64,000 nt of DNA from Mytilus galloprovincialis (GCF_965363235.1 NC_134844.1:52386872-52450871); one strand, 5' to 3'. Positions 33,573 through 45,620 are shown, counted from the first letter of the stretch. Program-made: numbers and translations. The notes: generated from the sequence alone by a model not told the origin.

Positions 33573-35271
33573 ATGGCAAGGCTCTGTACCTTCTTGCAGT
33601 GTATGTGAATATCAACATGTATTCAAAACTGCATCCATATGGTGTTCAGATTATGATGAGGGTCTTTGTATAGACTACAGTAAGCATCACGGAATTTCCA
33701 AGTCAACACCAAAACATGTCACTGTACCGATTTCAGAATATCGAAACCTGCCATCTTACATCACAAATATTAAGCAATCATGTAGTACACATGATGCCAA
33801 TTATCTGATTTACTGCCATGAACATGAATGTGCGTGTTGTAGTAAATGCATTGTTTAAAAAACATACAAAATGTCAAAATATCTCCAATCTTGATGATGT
33901 TGTCAAATACACAAAGACTTCAAACGCTTTTTGAGAAATTGATGAAACATTGAATGAAGTTGCTGAAAACATCAAACGGATCCGTAAAGATAAAACTGGT
34001 AATCCGAAAACATTGTTCGAGAAAAGAAAAAATATCGAATGTGAAATTCAACAGGTTCGGTTAAATATCAATCAACATCTGGATAAACTGCAAGAAGACT
34101 TCTTATCAGAATTAAATGAGACAGAAAGGAGAGCAAAAACATCCATCAGTTAATGAAAGCTTTAGATGAGCATTGAAGTAACGTTGCAGAGCAACAAAAG
34201 AACGTAGCACACATAAAAGAATACGCATCCGATCTACAGACCTTTCTAGCACTAACACAACTTGAAATTGGTGTAACTGAAAACGGTGAGTTCATTCATT
34301 CACTTACTGAAAATGATGTTCTCAATCGTGGTGAGATCAGGTTTAACATTAATACATTACTGGCAGACATTGCAAATAGTATTTATGAGTTTGGAAAAGT
34401 ATATATTGACAACTCCAGTAACGTTGTAAACATTGCGAAGAGAAAACGTCATCAAGCTCAGTTGGTATTACCTAAATCATCGCCCATCGTGCTCATTGAG
34501 AATATACAAGTCCAGTTGCAACAAACTATAAATACCAAAGTTTCGTATGCCACATGATGTTGCCTATTGCCTGATGGTAGATTATGTTTCATCTATCCTT
34601 CATTCAAAAAAGTAATTGTAGTTATACAAGACGGGTCGGTTGATTTTTCATTAAACGTACAAGCAGCATATGGTGTAGCATACAACAATGAGGATAACAC
34701 TATAGCCGTATCATCCTGTTGGGGTGATCAAGGGAAACAAATAACAATAATTGATTTGACGGAACGAAAAGTTCTGAAAACTATTCTTCCTGGTGGACAA
34801 ACCACTGGTATAGCGGTGACAAATAACACACTGCTGTATCACGTAAAAAACAAAGCCATTCGGGCCATGAATCTAACTGACAAAACAACACGTGATATAA
34901 TTACTGAGAACCTCGACTCAGAAGTCAACATAACAATATTTGGACACAAACTTTATTATTCCAGTTATAAGTATCATACAGTAGTAAGCTGCGATCTACA
35001 AGGAACAAAACACTGGACATTCAAAAATGAAAATGTTTTGAGTCATCCATGTGGAATATCAGCTGACAATGATGGTAACGTGTATGTTGTAGGATGTAGA
35101 TCAGAGAATGTCGTGGTTATCTCCCCTGATGGACAAAAACAAAGAGAACTCTTGAGAAGAAGAGATGGCTTAGCTTCCCCATTGTCAATTAACTTTCGAA
35201 AGGAAACTAAACAGTTGTTAGTTGCAACTATAATAAATAAAACATATCTGCATAACGTATCTAGAAATTAA
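33573..35271 (+). pseudogene. TRIM-like pseudogene C
   Basis: Full-length TRIM relic. An extra G after ATGGCAAG shifts the frame at the start. Two B-box 1 cysteines have become tyrosine (SDYDEG and CIDYSK). A stop and shift occur after B-box 2 (about 33,853), and more occur in the coiled coil and at 34,555. The last 234 codons (34,567-35,271) are an open, well-preserved propeller (YGVAYNNEDNTIAVSSCWGD, CGISADNDGNVYVVG). A canonical AATAAA is at 35,309-35,314. It is equally related to A, B and D. Unlike A and B it has no retroelement fragment in its 3' flank. Confidence 0.85.
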
Positions 35272-38118
35272 ACTACTGCAATTTTATCTATAATGCATTT
35301 TTGAATGAAATAAAAATGGTGAAGACACAGACACACAATTGTTAGCACTTGCTCTTATAGAAATGTATATTATGTTGTCATTTCTATTTTGTATTAAAAG
35401 TAATACGTTTGACTCGTACAGTTTGAAAACATAAGATATACTAACTCATGTTTATGTGAGTTATAAATATGCATCTAAATATACATCCTCTTTTTGGGGT
35501 CCAGATGGGTCTAATATTTTTGGTCATGAATAGATAAATAGATTTAAAAGACAAAACTTGAGTGTCTGCTGACAAATAGGGATTTATATATATATGGAAC
35601 TGACATGGTCTTTGTAACAATACCACTGAGAAGTTGGTTGATTTATTCAATGAATGAGACACAAAACTACATACATACATGGAAACACAATTGTTAGATT
35701 CTCTTGTAATTGTTTGATTTATTTTTTTATCTGAGAAATAAAAGAAGTTTGTAAGTATAGCATATACCGGTGATTGATTACGAGTAATATGTAGATAAAA
35801 TGAAAAGGTATCATAAAATGATACTTAAAAGTACGTAAAGGCAAAGGAGAATATAGTAGTATGATTGTTTGCTGAGAAAAGTAGTTTCACAAGAACCAAA
35901 CTGTGGCCTACAAATCTGGAAAAAAAAACTTAAGAAGAACAAATCTGACATGAGTAAAATTATCTGGTGGGTCAAGGTAACACTCCTTCGAATTTTTCGG
36001 AAAATCGGACTACCCATTTTGTAATTAATGCCTTTCAAATGTCTATTGTTTTGCAGTTTAATTTTACAGATTTAAGTTATAATCTTAATTAGGATGAGGA
36101 AACTATATATTGAGTTGACAAAGCAAATCTTTCCAAAGTAAAAATTTGAATAAAATGTGATTTAGGAGAAAGTCAACATGGACGAATAGTCAATTGATTT
36201 CTTACAGGAGTTATTGCCCTTGAAAAGCATATTTTACTTTTTATTTGCAAAAACTATAATAGATAAAGGAAAATTTAGAAACAAACGTGTTCAGCTAAAA
36301 TAAGACCTACAAATACGTCAACTTGTCAATAATTGTCAAATGACCCCTCATTAGAATTGTTGCCCTTTAAAGTTTGTTTGACGAATTACAATACAACTAA
36401 TTGCAATGAAGGGAAAACAATTGCATATATTTAACAGGTGAGCGGTTTTGTGCACTATTTGCTTCTTATTTGTCTGAAATTTAACGACGAAAGCGTTAAA
36501 AATCTCTATTTTTTATAGGTTTCGTGTTGCTCGTTGCTTATTTTTCAACGCTGCGTTGGAAACTGTTGTTTTCTTAACATTTTTTGTCTTTATTTTGGTA
36601 TTGTCCTCATATTTGAAGTTATAAGTTTAAATGTCCGTTTCATATCTTTCATCTGTATTTTACGCCAGTCAATTTAAAATAAAGCGCGAATTTCTTAGCA
36701 TGAAAATTGTATATTGGTTTGTCACGTTAAGATCGATAGGTTTATGTGGGATTCTTTTTAAGTAACTGAAAAGGTCGTATAACCTGCGTGGAGCTTGCAC
36801 ATTCAGCTTCTGTGACACGTTTGTTTGTTCAGTTATGTAATTATCAAAATATTAGCAATTAATATTGAAGGTAATACGGTTCAGAAAAAGGCGACTCAAG
36901 TTCATACGAACTTATTCTTGATTTACTAGAATCGCAAGAATAAAACAAGGGGTCGAAATTTCAAGCAGTTTACGTGCCACTTTAATGCTGTAGGAAGGAG
37001 TTCTTAGGATGATTAACAGTAAAATAACAAAAGAAAATACTCCACAGATAATTCAAAGATTATTTTGGGTTTTCTTTAAATGCAGCAAATAAATCTGAAG
37101 TTCATGTGTTCTGTTTGCATTTCTAAAAGCTGCACGTGTAGATACAAGGGATCATGGGAGAAAAAAGGCCAAGCATGCATCAAGAGTGAAACACAGGATT
37201 GGCAAGCATAGTGGTTAGGTGGAGTGTATACGTACGTTCATATTTCTCGCCTTATTTATCAAATAGTCATACTGTGGCCATATGATTTCATACTATTTGT
37301 TTGTCTTTATCCTTGACCAAACATTAAAGATTAAAGTCTTTATTGTACACTAATTAAACATGGGTCATCATTAGAAAGCATGTAAAATAAAGTCATCAGT
37401 GTAAGTGTAAAGGTTATGGCACTGATTTGATAATCCGTATACATTGCATTGCAAAGTTTTGTCTCTAATGCCACCATCAGTATACATGGAGTGCAAAGAG
37501 ATGTCTCTAATTTTTAGTTCTATGTTGATATTTCGCAGTTCCAACTTAATATTTTGAAGTTCTAAGTTTATATCTCTCAGTTTAGGTTTGGAAAACCATA
37601 GCAGCATTTCTTTTCAGGTCTGTCTGTGGCCTATTCCATGGAAACATTTCTTCTATCGACAATATTATTTTTTACAGTTGACATTCAATCAATTATCTGT
37701 GTTAAAATGACACTTACTTGGCCTTCAAACTTATGAATAACCAGAAAAATCTATTTTGCAGTTTTTGTTTTTCTGAGACACTTCAAACTTCATAAAATAC
37801 CAGAAACATATAAAAAAAACTACTTAATGTAGCAAGATGTTTAAAAGATAGGTCAAAATTTCTATCCCTATCCAATATACCCTCATTTACCAATGGCAGT
37901 CCAATTTTCCCTAACCATTATCCCAGATGACCTCTATTACTAGATCTACCTACTAGTATTTTGTTTATTGTTAACTTTTTTTCATCCTGAACATGCATGA
38001 AATATTTGCCATTGACGTTAAGCAACCAACAATCAATCAATCAAATTAAAAGATAGGCGAATGATATTAAAGGTTTGTTCAACCCCATCATTCGAAAATA
38101 AACTGACAGCAACATGGC
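35272..38118. other. Non-coding stretch downstream of TRIM-C
   Basis: 35,272-35,800 resembles the TRIM-A/B 3' flanks without the retroelement. 36,480-36,960 resembles 16,832-17,290. At 37,500-37,585 a short run of related units of about 21 bp (AGTTCTATGTTGATAT, AGTTCCAACTTAATAT, AGTTCTAAGTTTATAT) gives a minus-strand reading of repeated R-x-I-x-L-E-L, probably a simple repeat rather than a protein. 37,985-38,045 carries the CAACCAACAATCAATC dispersed repeat. No gene supported. Confidence 0.5.
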
Positions 38119-40289
38119 TAAACCAGAGGCTCTAAAGAGCCTGTGTCGCTCACCTTGGTCTATGTGAATATTAAATGGGAACAGATTGTGCCCCTCTGCT
38201 TGTCGACTTGTTTCTTTGTTATTATGAGGCTGACTTCATCCAGGAACTTCTTAGGAAGAAAGATAAGAGGTTAGCAATATCCTTTAACTCTACTTTTCGC
38301 TATATAGATGATGTTCTTTCACTTAATAATTCAAAATTTGGTGACTATGTGGAACGCATCTATCCAATCGAGCTAGAGATAGGGGATACTACAGATACAG
38401 TTACGTCGCTCTCATATCTTGACTTACATCTTGAGATTGACAGTGAGGGTCGGTTGAAAACAGAACTTTACGACAAAAGGGATGGTTTCGGCTTTCCGAT
38501 TGTGGGCTTTCCGTTTCTGGGTGGCGGCATTCCGGCAGCGCCTGCATACGGGGTATATATCTCCCAGTTGATACGATATTCCCGTGCTTGCATTTCCTAT
38601 CATGATTTTCTTGATAGATGTTTGCTGCTCGCAAGGAATCTATTAAACCAAGAGTTCCAAATTGTGAAGTTGAAATCATCCCTTAGTAAATTTTACGGAC
38701 GCCATCACGAGTTGGTTGACCGTTATGGAATAACCGTTTCACAAATGATATCGGATATGTGCCTTACATCGTAACTACAATCCCCTTCCCTTTCATGAAT
38801 GTGACCTACCGAATTAGACCATTTTCAGGATTTGTTATCACATAAGCAACACGACGGGTGTCGCATGTGGAGAAGGATCTGCTTACCCTTCCGGAGCACC
38901 TGAGATCACCCCTAGTTTTTTGGTGGGGTTCGTGTTGTTTATTCTTTAGTTTTCTATGTTGTGTCGTGTGTGCTGTTGTTTGTTTGTCTTTTTTCATTTT
39001 TAGCCATGGCGTTGTCAGTTTGTTTTAGATTTATGAGTTTGACTCCCTTTGGTATCTTTCGTCCCTGTTTTAAACAAAGGACGCAGATGGATTCATGACA
39101 AAATTGTGTTTTGGTAATGGTGATGTGTTTGTACATCTTTCTTTACTGAACATTCTTGCTGCTTACAATTATCTGTATCTATAATGAACTTGGCCCAGTT
39201 AAGTTTCAGTTGAAAATGTTAGTAAAAATTTACAAATTATGAAAATTGTTAAAAAATGACTATAAAGGGCAATAACCATTTCAGTCATGTTGACTTATTT
39301 GTAAATCTTACTTTGCTGAACATTATTGCTGTTTACAGTTCATCTCTATCTATAATAATATTCAAGATAATAACCAAAAACAGCAAAATTTCCTTAAAAT
39401 TACAAATTCAGGGGCAGTAACCCAACAATGGGTTGTCCCATTCATCTGAAAATTTCAGGGCAGATAGATTTTGACCTGATAAACAATTTCATTCATGTCG
39501 GATTTGCTCTAAATGCTTTGGTTTTGGAGTTATAAGCCAAAAACTGCATTTGACCCCTATGTTCTATTTTTAGCCATGGCGGCCATCTTGGTTGGTAAGG
39601 GTGGTCACCAGACACATTTTTTAAACTAGATACCCCAATGATGATTGTGGCCAAGTTTGGTTTAATTTGGCCCAGTAGTTTTAGAGGAGAAGATTTTGTA
39701 AAAGATAATTAAGATTTACGAAAAATGATTAAAATTGACTATAAAGGGCAATAACTCCTAAAGGGGTCAACTGACCATTTCAGTCATGTTAACTTATTTG
39801 TAGATTTTACTTTGCTGAACATTATTGCTGTTTACAGTTTATCTATAATAATATTCAAGATAATAACCATATAACGGCAGAATTTCCTTAAAAATGCCAA
39901 TTCAGGGGCAGCAACCCAACAACCGGCTGTCCGATTCGTCTGAAAATTTCAGGGCAGATAGATCTTGACTTAATAAACAATTTAATCTCTGTCAGATTTG
40001 CTCTAAATGCTTCGGTTTCAGAGTTATAAGCCAAAAACTGCATTTGATCCCTATGTTCTATTTTTAGCCATGGCCACCATCTTGGTTGGTTGGCGGGGTC
40101 ACCGAACACATTTTTTAAACTAGATAACCCAATGATGACTGTGGCCATGTTTGGTTAAATTTGACCCACTAGTTTCAGAGGAGAAGATTTTTGTAAAAGT
40201 TAACGACGACGGACGACGGACGACGACGGACGCCGGACGCCAAGTCATGAGAAAAGCTCACTTGGCCCTGAGGGCCAGGTGAGCTAAAA
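38119..40289. repeat. AGCTCACTTGGCC-type dispersed repeat, split by a retroelement
   Basis: Starts with AGAGGCTCTAAAGAGCC and CGCTCACCTTGG (38,120-38,158), resumes at about 39,073, and runs to the terminal hairpin GCTCACTTGGCC/GGGCCAGGTGAGC at 40,257-40,286. The interior has two imperfect copies of a unit of about 560 bp (TTTACTTTGCTGAACATT, ATTCAAGATAATAACCA, TTAGCCATGGC) at 39,230-39,715 and 39,720-40,200, then a CGACGGACGACGGACG run. The same family is in the opposite orientation at 62,862-64,000. Open frames such as 39,888-40,148 belong to the repeat. Confidence 0.7.
38173..39072 (+). mobile_element. 5'-truncated Penelope-like retroelement with RT C-terminal half
   Basis: A 199-codon frame (38,175-38,774) reads as the C-terminal half of a reverse transcriptase: MGTDCAPLLVDLFL (motif B region), FRYIDDVLSL (catalytic motif C, YIDD), then YLDLHLEI, YGVYISQLIRYSRAC and FYGRHHELVDRYG. 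A conserved tail follows and ends TTTCGTCCCTGTTTT. TTAAA flanks both sides (about 38,168 and 39,069), and the flanks belong to one dispersed repeat, so this is a nested insertion. The G-x-MGT-x-CAP and RYIDD pattern suggests a Penelope-like element. The clade is inferred. The 5' part and any endonuclease are absent. Confidence 0.7.
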
Positions 40290-41080
40290 AGAAGGAAAAA
40301 AGACGAACAACCGTACACTTAACACAACATTAAAAAATCTAAAGACTTTGCCATACAACCTCCTCCGAAAACTTGTTGATCGCAAGTGCTCCCAAAGGGT
40401 AATCAGATCCTACTGCAAATGTGGCACTCTTTGTGTTTGTCATGTGAGTACCAACCCTATGTGAGGTCGTATTCGGTAGGTCACATTCGGGGAAAGGGCA
40501 CGGAATGTGAAGTAACAACAATTATGGTGCCAGTTGAATTAAAGAAGTCATGATTTCAATTTGATCACTTGGTGTATTAGCTTCATTGTGCAACCATTTA
40601 TTTAGGAAATTATGATAGGAAATAGGAGATATACAGGTGCCGCTGGATTGTTGCTCCATAAAAATAGAAAATTCACAATTGAAAAGCTGAAATCATATTT
40701 TTTGTTGTAACGTTTAGTCCAAAATGTCGTCTTCATAAAAAGTATTTAAAAAAAAGTAAAGAGAAATATCAAAAAGGGACAATTCAAACACTTAATCAAA
40801 AATTGACTTGCAACGCTTTGATGAACAAAAACTAACAAAATCAAAAAGACAAACAACGATACACAAAACAAAACATAGAAACATAGAACTGAGAAAAAAG
40901 AAACCCAATTAAAATCCAGGGAAGATCTCCGAAGCTCCGGAATAGAATCCGATCCTTCTCAATATGTAGCCCCCATCGTGTTGTTCATATATGTTCGAAC
41001 CCAGTAATAAGCCTAGTTAGATTGGTCAAATAGGGGAAACGAGGACAAGATAGTAATTGTGACATTAGGAACATAACCGT
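40290..41080 (-). mobile_element. Two degraded retroelement tails, reverse orientation
   Basis: About 40,290-40,720 and 40,760-41,060 carry, in reverse complement, worn copies of the RT-element tail (GACGAACAACCG, AGTGCTCCCAAAGGG, TGTGGCACTC in the first; TGAACAAAAACTAACAAAATC in the second). They are older than the other copies. No coding frame. Confidence 0.45.
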
Positions 41081-41585
41081 CCTTTATTTATTTACACAAG
41101 TTTGTACAAAAACAATTTTGTATGCGACAACAAACTACAACTACTGAATTAGAGGCACAAGACTTTTGACAGGTACAAACAAAACTTTTGGCGCTAACCC
41201 TCCCTCTCACCATGGATAGGGGGCGGGGGGGGGGGGGTAAATTGCTCAACACAAGATAAACTATGCACAAACATAAACAAAAACAAAATAATAAAAGAAA
41301 CAGCACAAAAAACACAAACACTGGATTACCGGCTATTGACTTGAGACAGGTACATAAAGAATGGGAAAGGGTTAAACTCATTAAACTCGTTAAACTCGGT
41401 ATAGCAGTACAACATTAGAAAACAAAACTTAAAAAATCAGTTGAAAAGGGATAACCTCATCAGATATATAAAGTAGAACTACATCTAACATCTTCTGTTA
41501 AAAGGTTTGTCAATGTTGAACAAATGTAAAATGATTAATATTTTACCAATCTTTAACAGTCGATATGTTATTGTTGTTGTAGATT
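41081..41585. other. Stretch upstream of TRIM-D
   Basis: Contains a G-run at 41,220-41,237 and segments resembling 4,400-4,620 (CAACAAACTACAACTACT; ATTAAACTCGTTAAACTCG). No TRIM-type first exon with the GCGCCATTTT box was found, but an AG acceptor (41,581-41,582) precedes the D start codon. Confidence 0.4.
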
Positions 41586-44206
41586 ATGGCAAGCTTTGTA
41601 CCTTCGTGTTGTGTATGTGAATATCAACATGTCTTTGAAACTGCATCCATATGGTGTTTAGATTGTGATAAGGGCCTCTGTATAAACTGTATTAAGCATC
41701 ATGGAATTTTAATAGGGACAAGCACACATGTAAAAGAGGGACGAAAGATACCAAAGGGACAGTCAAACTCATAAATCTAAAACAAACTGACAACGCCATG
41801 GCTAAAAATGAAAAAGACAAACAGAAAAACAATAGTACACAAGACACAACATAGAAAACTAAAGAATAAACAACACGAACCCCACCAAAAACTAGGGATG
41901 ATCTCAGGTGCTCGGAAGGGTAAGCAGATCCTGCTCCACATGTGGCACCCGTCGTGTTGCTTATGTGATTACAAATCCGGTAAATAATCTAATTCGGTAG
42001 GTCATATTCATGTAAGGGAAGGGGATTGTAGTTACGACGTAAGAAACATATCCGATATCATTTGTGAAACGGTTATTCCGTAACGGTCAACCAACTCGTG
42101 ATGGCGTCCGTAAAATTTACGAAGGGATGATTTCAACTTCAACATTTGGAACTCTTGGTTTAATAGCTTCCTTGTGAGCAGTAACCCTCTATCAAGAAAA
42201 TCATGATAGGAAATGCAAGCACGGGAATATCGTATCAATTGGGAGATATATACTCCTTATGCAGGGGCTGCTGGAATGTTGCTACTTAGAAATGGAAAGT
42301 TCACAATGGGAAGCTGAAATCATCTCTTTTGTCGTAAAGTTTTGTTTTCAACCGACCCTCATTGTCAATTTCTAGATGTAAGTCAAGATATGAAGCCGAC
42401 TTAACTGTATCTGTAGTATCCTTTATCTCAAATTCGATGGAATAGATGCGTTCTACATAGTCACCAAATTTTGAATTGTTTAGTGAAAGAACGTCATCTA
42501 TATAGCGGAAAGTAGAGTTAAAGGATATTGCTAACTTCTTATCTTTCTTCCTAAGAAGTTCCTGCATGAAGTCAGCCTCATAATAATAAAGAAACAAGTC
42601 GGCAAGTAGAGGGGCACAGTTTGTTCCCATTGGAATGCCGACAGTCTGTTAAAAAACACGTCCTCCGAACGTTACAAATATGTTGTCAATCAAGAAATCA
42701 AGCATCTTGATAATATCGGTTTCAGAGAATTTTTTGTTTGAATCAGAGTGATTCTTTACGAAGTATGATTTGTCCCTCCCTAAGACAAGATACTTGTATC
42801 TACGTTGGACATTCTTTTTTATGAAGCAAAGTAATACCAACTCTTTCAATTTGTCTTTTAGTTTGGAATGTGAATACTTGTGTACTATACCGATATCAGA
42901 GTATACAAACCTACCTGATTACATTACAAATATCAAGCAGACATGTAATACACATGATGAAAATCATCAGATTTACTGCAATGAGCATGAATGCCCTTGT
43001 TGTAGTAAGTGCATCGTTCAAAATCACACAAAATGTAAAAATATTTCCAATCTTGATGAAGTTGTCAAAAACTCAAAGACCTCAAACACTTTTTTTTTGG
43101 AAATTCAGGAAACATTAAATGAAGTAGCCGAAAACATCAAGCGCATTCGTCAAGATAAACATAGCAATTTGATAACTTTGTCTGAAAAAATAAAACAGAT
43201 CGAATGGGAAATTCAACAGGTTCGGTCTAATATCAATGAATATCTAGACAAACTGCAATAGGACTTCATATCAGAATTAAACGAAACAGGGAGAAGAGAA
43301 AAAAACAAAAATCCATCAGTTAATGAAAGCTTTAGATGAGCATGGAAGTAAAGTTGTAGAGCACTAAAAGAACGTAGCACACATAAAAGAATACGCATCC
43401 GATCTACAGACTTTTCTAGCACTAACACAACTTGAAATTGGTGTAACTGAAAACGGTGAGTTCATTCATTCACTTACTGACAATGATGTTCTCAATCGTG
43501 TGAAGATCAAGTTCAACTTTAATACATCACTGAAAGACATGGCAAATCATGTTGCTGTGTTTGGCAAAGTATATATTGACAACTCAAGTACCTCACTGAA
43601 CATTGTAAGAACAAAACAACAACAAACTCAGTTGATATTACCTAAAGTATCCCCCATTGCGGCCATTGAGAATATACAAGTCCAGTTACAACAAACTATA
43701 ATACTCGAATCATCTTTCGTCCGAGGATGTTGCATATTGTCTGATGATAGAATTGTGGTTACGTATCCTTCATCAAACAAATTATCTGTAGTAAAACAAG
43801 ACGGAACTGTTGACTTTTCTTTGAGTGTACGTGAAGCACATGGTGTAGCATACAACAATGAAAATAACACTATAGCGATATCATCTTGTTATGGTAATCA
43901 AAATAGGTATCATACAGTAGTATGATGTGATCTACAAAGAACAAAACAATGGACATTCAAAAATGAAAATGTTTTAAAGTACCCATATGGAATATCTGTT
44001 GACAATTATGGTAATGTATATGTTGTAGGGAGTGGGTTGAAAAATGTCGTTGTTATCTCACCAGATGGACAAAACTATAGGGAACTATTAACTATGAGGG
44101 AGCCTAGTGATTGCCCACGGTTAATTAACTTTGAAAAAGAAACTAATCAGTTATTAATTGAAAACAATGGAAAAGCTTATCTGTATAATGTGGTTAGTAA
44201 TTATTA
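41586..44206 (+). pseudogene. TRIM-like pseudogene D, split by a retroelement
   Basis: B-box 1 reads well from ATG at 41,586 (MASFVPSCCVCEYQHVFETA...CLDCDKGLCINC) up to THV at about 41,732, where a reverse-oriented RT element begins. TRIM sequence resumes at about 42,881 (TIPISEYTNLPDYITN) through B-box 2 and coiled coil to an in-frame stop at 43,259. Further breaks follow. The propeller is missing about 240 bp at about 43,905 (GNQN joined to RYHTVV) and then has a stop. The copy ends LYNVVSNY at about 44,206. AATAAA lies at 44,245-44,250. It is a dead host gene. Confidence 0.85.
41733..42880 (-). mobile_element. Penelope-like retroelement inserted in TRIM-D
   Basis: On the minus strand it reads from a truncated 5' side (LKELVLLCFIKKN, YKYLVLGRDKSYF, IDNIFVTFGGRVF) through MGTNCAPLLADLFL and FRYIDDVLSL to FYGRHHELVDRYG and the tail, ending at the left border with GAGGGACGAAAGATACC. 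TGTA occurs at both borders (about 41,729-41,732 and 42,877-42,880), a plausible short target duplication. It is the longest RT copy in the window. It is 5'-truncated and has a small number of breaks. Confidence 0.7.
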
Positions 44207-44360
44207 AACCACTGCAATTATATCTATATTGCATTGTTGAATGAAATAAAACATTAATGACATTAAAAAATTACATACATATGTATACATGGAAACACAA
44301 TTACTAGCTTTATCTCTCATCAAAAGTATTGTCTAAATATAGATTCATACACTGCAACAA
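44207..44360. other. 3' flank of TRIM-D
   Basis: Resembles the 3' flanks of TRIM-C and A. The matching continuation appears at about 45,955-46,030, so 44,340-45,950 is inserted DNA. Confidence 0.4.
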
Positions 44361-44482
44361 GTGTTTTACGATATTTCTCCACTCGAGACAATTAAATTTT
44401 ATTATTTAAAGCGCGAGGCTTGCCGAGCTTTTTAAATAATTAAAATTTAACTGTCGAGAGTGGAGAAATATCGTAATACACG
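44361..44482. repeat. Hairpin-forming inverted repeat I
   Basis: Arms of about 50 bp: 44,361-44,410 (with ACGATATTTCTCCACTCGAG) and 44,431-44,482 (reverse complement with few differences), around a GCGCGAGGCTTGCCGAGC centre. Non-coding foldback DNA. Confidence 0.75.
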
Positions 44483-44702
44483 AGTTATAGTGTCGGAATC
44501 TGTTTCTCTGATGACTTTTATCATTCTTTTTCAAAGATTTTTAGAAACTTGTGTTTTTTATATGCGACGTCACCAGGCAAGGTCGCCTTTTTTCATGACG
44601 TCACAATAGGAAAATTCAGAAGAAAGCAAAACATTTTGACGTCATAATCAAATTTCGACTAATCATTTGCCGAGAACAGATTTTTCACTAGTGAGGAGAA
44701 TT

Positions 44703-44850
44703 AACTAATCGCCGTATTTGAATATCAAAAATAAGACAACGCGTGACCGAACGACGCATGGATTAAACGAGTGCGCAGCACGAGTTTAATCCATAGCGGC
44801 GTTCGGTCACAAGTTGTCTTATTTTTGATATTCAAATACGGCGATTAGTT
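44703..44850. repeat. Hairpin-forming inverted repeat II
   Basis: Arms of about 71 bp (44,703-44,773 and 44,779-44,850) are nearly perfect reverse complements, from AACTAATCGCCGTATTTG to the loop around GTGCGCAGCAC. It is the strongest hairpin in the window. It may be a unit with repeat I (both use an ACGAGT/CGAG-type centre), a MITE cluster of about 0.5 kb. Confidence 0.8.
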
Positions 44851-45197
44851 ATCCTTTTTATTACATTGGCAAATGGCTTTCTTTTTTTTATGAAATTAAT
44901 GTGGAATATGTAAGGAACTATATCTTTTTCCTACGCATTGACAATTTGTTTTGATCCGACGTTATCGACGTCTTGACAACGCCTATTGTTGTATGACGTC
45001 AGAGAGTGAAATAACCCCGTTTATTTCACATGTGAAATTATCGGTTTTTATCTAACTGGGAAATCAATGTAATTCATTGCAACCAATATAATAAATATTT
45101 TTCTCACACCGGACAGGAAATGTGAAAATAGCACAAAAATTAGAGAATATAATTTCCAAACCCTAGATTGGTTCACTCAGTGTTTATGAGATATATT
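44851..45197. other. Non-coding stretch
   Basis: AT-rich, no gene seen. A small palindrome TTTCACATGTGAAA lies at about 45,025-45,038. Confidence 0.4.
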
Positions 45198-45224
45198 AAT
45201 AAAATTAACGGTACCAATTTTCTT

Positions 45225-45270
45225 GCACCAGATGCGCATTTCGACAATACATGTCTCTTCAGTGATGCTC
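45225..45270 (-). ncRNA. Predicted hammerhead ribozyme, retrozyme copy 1
   Basis: On the minus strand: stem I GCATCA, core CTGAAGA (the CTGANGA consensus tolerates the A), stem II GACA/TGTC with loop TGTAT, GAAA, a minimal TGCGCA stem III, cleavage after ATC (between 45,231 and 45,230), then TGGTGC, which pairs fully with GCATCA (one G-U). All conserved core positions are present. Confidence 0.7.
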
Positions 45271-45574
45271 GTTGCCAAAATATTTGAAATCCAAAGCTTA
45301 TATAAAAGATGAAGAGCTATAATCCAAAAGGTCCAAAAAGTATAGCCAAATCAGTGAAAGGAATCAGAGCTTTGCATGAGGGAGATACATTCCTTAATTT
45401 AAAATAATTTCTAATATTTTGTAACAGCAAATTTTAATAACACAAACAATCCGTATTTTCATGCCAGTACCGAAGTACTGGTTACTGGGCTGGTGATACC
45501 CTCGGGGACTAATAGTCCACCAGCAGAGGCATCGACCCAGTGGTAGTAATAAAATTAACGGTACCAATTTTCTT

Positions 45575-45620
45575 GCACCAGATGCGCATTTCGACAATAC
45601 ATGTCTCTTCAGTGATGCTC
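45575..45620 (-). ncRNA. Predicted hammerhead ribozyme, retrozyme copy 2
   Basis: Identical in sequence to copy 1 and shifted by 350 bp; predicted cleavage between 45,581 and 45,580. Together the two would release a 350-nt RNA from a minus-strand transcript. Confidence 0.7.

Noticed and set aside
39888-40148. 86-codon frame also seen at 63,479-63,679
   Set aside because: Part of the AGCTCACC dispersed repeat; similarity follows the DNA repeat, and frame is not kept among copies.
45394-45597. 67-codon minus-strand frame in the retrozyme-like repeat
   Set aside because: Spans the junction between tandem units and crosses a ribozyme motif; no homology recognised.
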